From positions 1-9,119 of the forward strand of contig CACWUI010000040.1 in the NCBI GenBank assembly GCA_902764045.1: DNA of 9,119 nt, written 5' to 3'. Source of the DNA: an uncultured Lachnospiraceae bacterium. GTDB lineage: Bacteria; Bacillota; Clostridia; Lachnospirales; Lachnospiraceae. The position numbers and the translations under genes were made by a program. Positions 8,341 to 9,119 of the stretch are shown here, piece after piece (position 1 is the stretch's first letter; each line of letters opens with the position of its first letter). The notes under the pieces were generated by a model. That model was not told the origin of the DNA. It saw nothing but the letters and a program-made list of their open reading frames with translations, and ran no database searches.

Positions 8341-8369
8341 TTGCAAATATAGCCAAAAAGTTATACATT
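8341..8369 (+). promoter_or_regulatory. Candidate promoter for the lipoprotein gene
   Basis: TTGCAA (8341-8346) and TACATT (8364-8369, four of six consensus bases) are separated by 17 bases and point toward the gene starting at 8412. The match is moderate. An alternative -10 TATACA at 8387-8392 lacks a good -35 at the right distance. The region is AT-rich, so chance matches are likely. Confidence 0.3.
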
Positions 8370-8394
8370 ATTGTTTAGAGTAATTTTATACATT
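8361..8394 (+). repeat. Two direct copies of TTATACATT upstream of the lipoprotein gene
   Basis: Exact 9-base copies lie at 8361-8369 and 8386-8394, 25 bases apart. The first overlaps the candidate -10 box and the second ends just before the AAGGAG ribosome binding site. They could be operator half-sites, duplicated -10 elements or coincidence in AT-rich DNA. Confidence 0.4.
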
Positions 8395-8411
8395 CTTAAG
8401 GAGCTAAACTA

Positions 8412-9089
8412 ATGAAAAATCGTTTTTTTATTCCTTCACTGATCGCGTTGGGAGTAACGGCATTTTCAATGGGCGGTTGTTCTTTCTTAAATCCTCCGCA
8501 AGAGGAAACCACCGAATCCACCACCACCGTTGAAGATGTTGATAAAGATTTCAGTATCGGAGCCGTAAAGGACAAGACGTATACCAACGAATTTTTCGGT
8601 CTTAAGCTGACCGTAGCAGACGACTGGTCCCTTTTAAACGAAAAAGAGATCGCCGAGATCACATCGACGGTCAAGGATAACATCAGTGATGACGAAATAA
8701 AAGAAGCTATCAATTCCGGCGACACCCGTTTTATCATGTACGCCATGAAAAACGACAAGACCCAAAATGTAAACATCACTGTACAGAAACTGCCTTACAG
8801 CACACAGCTTGCAGATTTTGATATCAATGCATACGTGGACAACTCCGTTGAGCAGACAAAAGAACTGTTGCCCCAAAACGGGTTCGAAAACCTGGACGTA
8901 AAAAAGACGGAAATAACCTTCCTTTCCGAAAAGGTTCCCGCCATACACATAAACGCCAAATACAAAGGAAACGATATTCACGAAACGCAGGTTTACTGCT
9001 TCAAAGGCTCTTACATGGCAAGCATTACAGCCACCAGCTCCGGAGCCGATACCACAGAGGGTATTTTAAATACATTTGAGAAAATCTGA
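8412..9089 (+). CDS. Putative lipoprotein with a possible PsbP-like domain, function unknown
   Basis: The 225-residue product begins with a short basic n-region (MKNR), a hydrophobic core and a lipobox-like MGGC, placing the lipidated cysteine at residue 23. It is therefore probably anchored on the outer face of the membrane. A Glu/Thr/Pro-rich tether (about 28-46) leads to a globular domain. That domain opens with YTNEFFGLKLTVADDW (57-72), followed by alternating strands and helices (VNITVQKL, FDINAYVDNSVEQTKELL, AIHINAKYKG, MASITATSS). This layout recalls the PsbP/Mog1-like fold seen in many small Firmicute lipoproteins, but it is a pattern-based inference and I recognise no specific family. 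AAGGAG at 8398-8403, 8 bases before the ATG, supports the start. It is transcribed divergently from the ABC-F operon, so no functional link to it is implied. No terminator is visible in the 30 bases that follow. Confidence 0.85.
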   Translation: MKNRFFIPSLIALGVTAFSMGGCSFLNPPQEETTESTTTVEDVDKDFSIGAVKDKTYTNEFFGLKLTVADDWSLLNEKEIAEITSTVKDNISDDEIKEAINSGDTRFIMYAMKNDKTQNVNITVQKLPYSTQLADFDINAYVDNSVEQTKELLPQNGFENLDVKKTEITFLSEKVPAIHINAKYKGNDIHETQVYCFKGSYMASITATSSGADTTEGILNTFEKI

Positions 9090-9119
9090 GGATACAGGGA
9101 AACGGTTTTTAACTCACTT

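Noticed and set aside
8396..8779. Minus-strand open frame of 127 codons opposite the lipoprotein gene
   Set aside because: The plus-strand frame has a ribosome binding site, signal peptide and lipobox. The antisense frame has no supporting signal and starts inside the lipoprotein gene.

Overview
The window looks like ordinary chromosomal DNA from a low-to-mid GC Firmicute, most likely a Lachnospiraceae (Butyrivibrio/Roseburia-type) clostridium. The basis is the protein sequences (a FtsK with membrane N-terminus, a YkpA-type ABC-F protein, a clostridial-type Fhs, PriA next to def) and strong AGGAGG-type ribosome binding sites. This placement comes from recalled family resemblance, not from a search.

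Positions 1-8227 hold five genes on the minus strand, so transcription runs from high to low coordinates: a YkpA-type ABC-F ATPase, ftsK, fhs, priA and the first 15 codons of def, which runs off the left edge. The gaps are only 24, 13, 26 and 25 bases, each holding the ribosome binding site of the next gene, and none contains a recognisable terminator. This is therefore very probably one operon. Its likely promoter lies at about 8281-8309, upstream of the ABC-F gene.

Positions 8228-8411 form a divergent, AT-rich intergenic region. It holds a good minus-strand promoter candidate, a GC-rich direct repeat in the operon leader, a weaker plus-strand promoter candidate and a 9-base direct repeat. 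Positions 8412-9089 encode a plus-strand lipoprotein with a possible PsbP-like domain. The last 30 bases hold nothing recognisable.

The operon combines translation support (ABC-F), chromosome segregation (FtsK), folate one-carbon supply (Fhs), replication restart (PriA) and N-terminal deformylation (Def). One functional thread is formyl recycling: Fhs turns formate into 10-formyl-tetrahydrofolate, the donor for initiator Met-tRNA formylation, and Def later releases that formate.

I see no mobile element, CRISPR array, phage gene, RNA gene or obviously new system. The observations most worth a second look are a PriA that seems to lack its winged-helix domain, a Glu-to-Asp change in the second Walker B of the ABC-F protein, and the fhs-priA-def arrangement.
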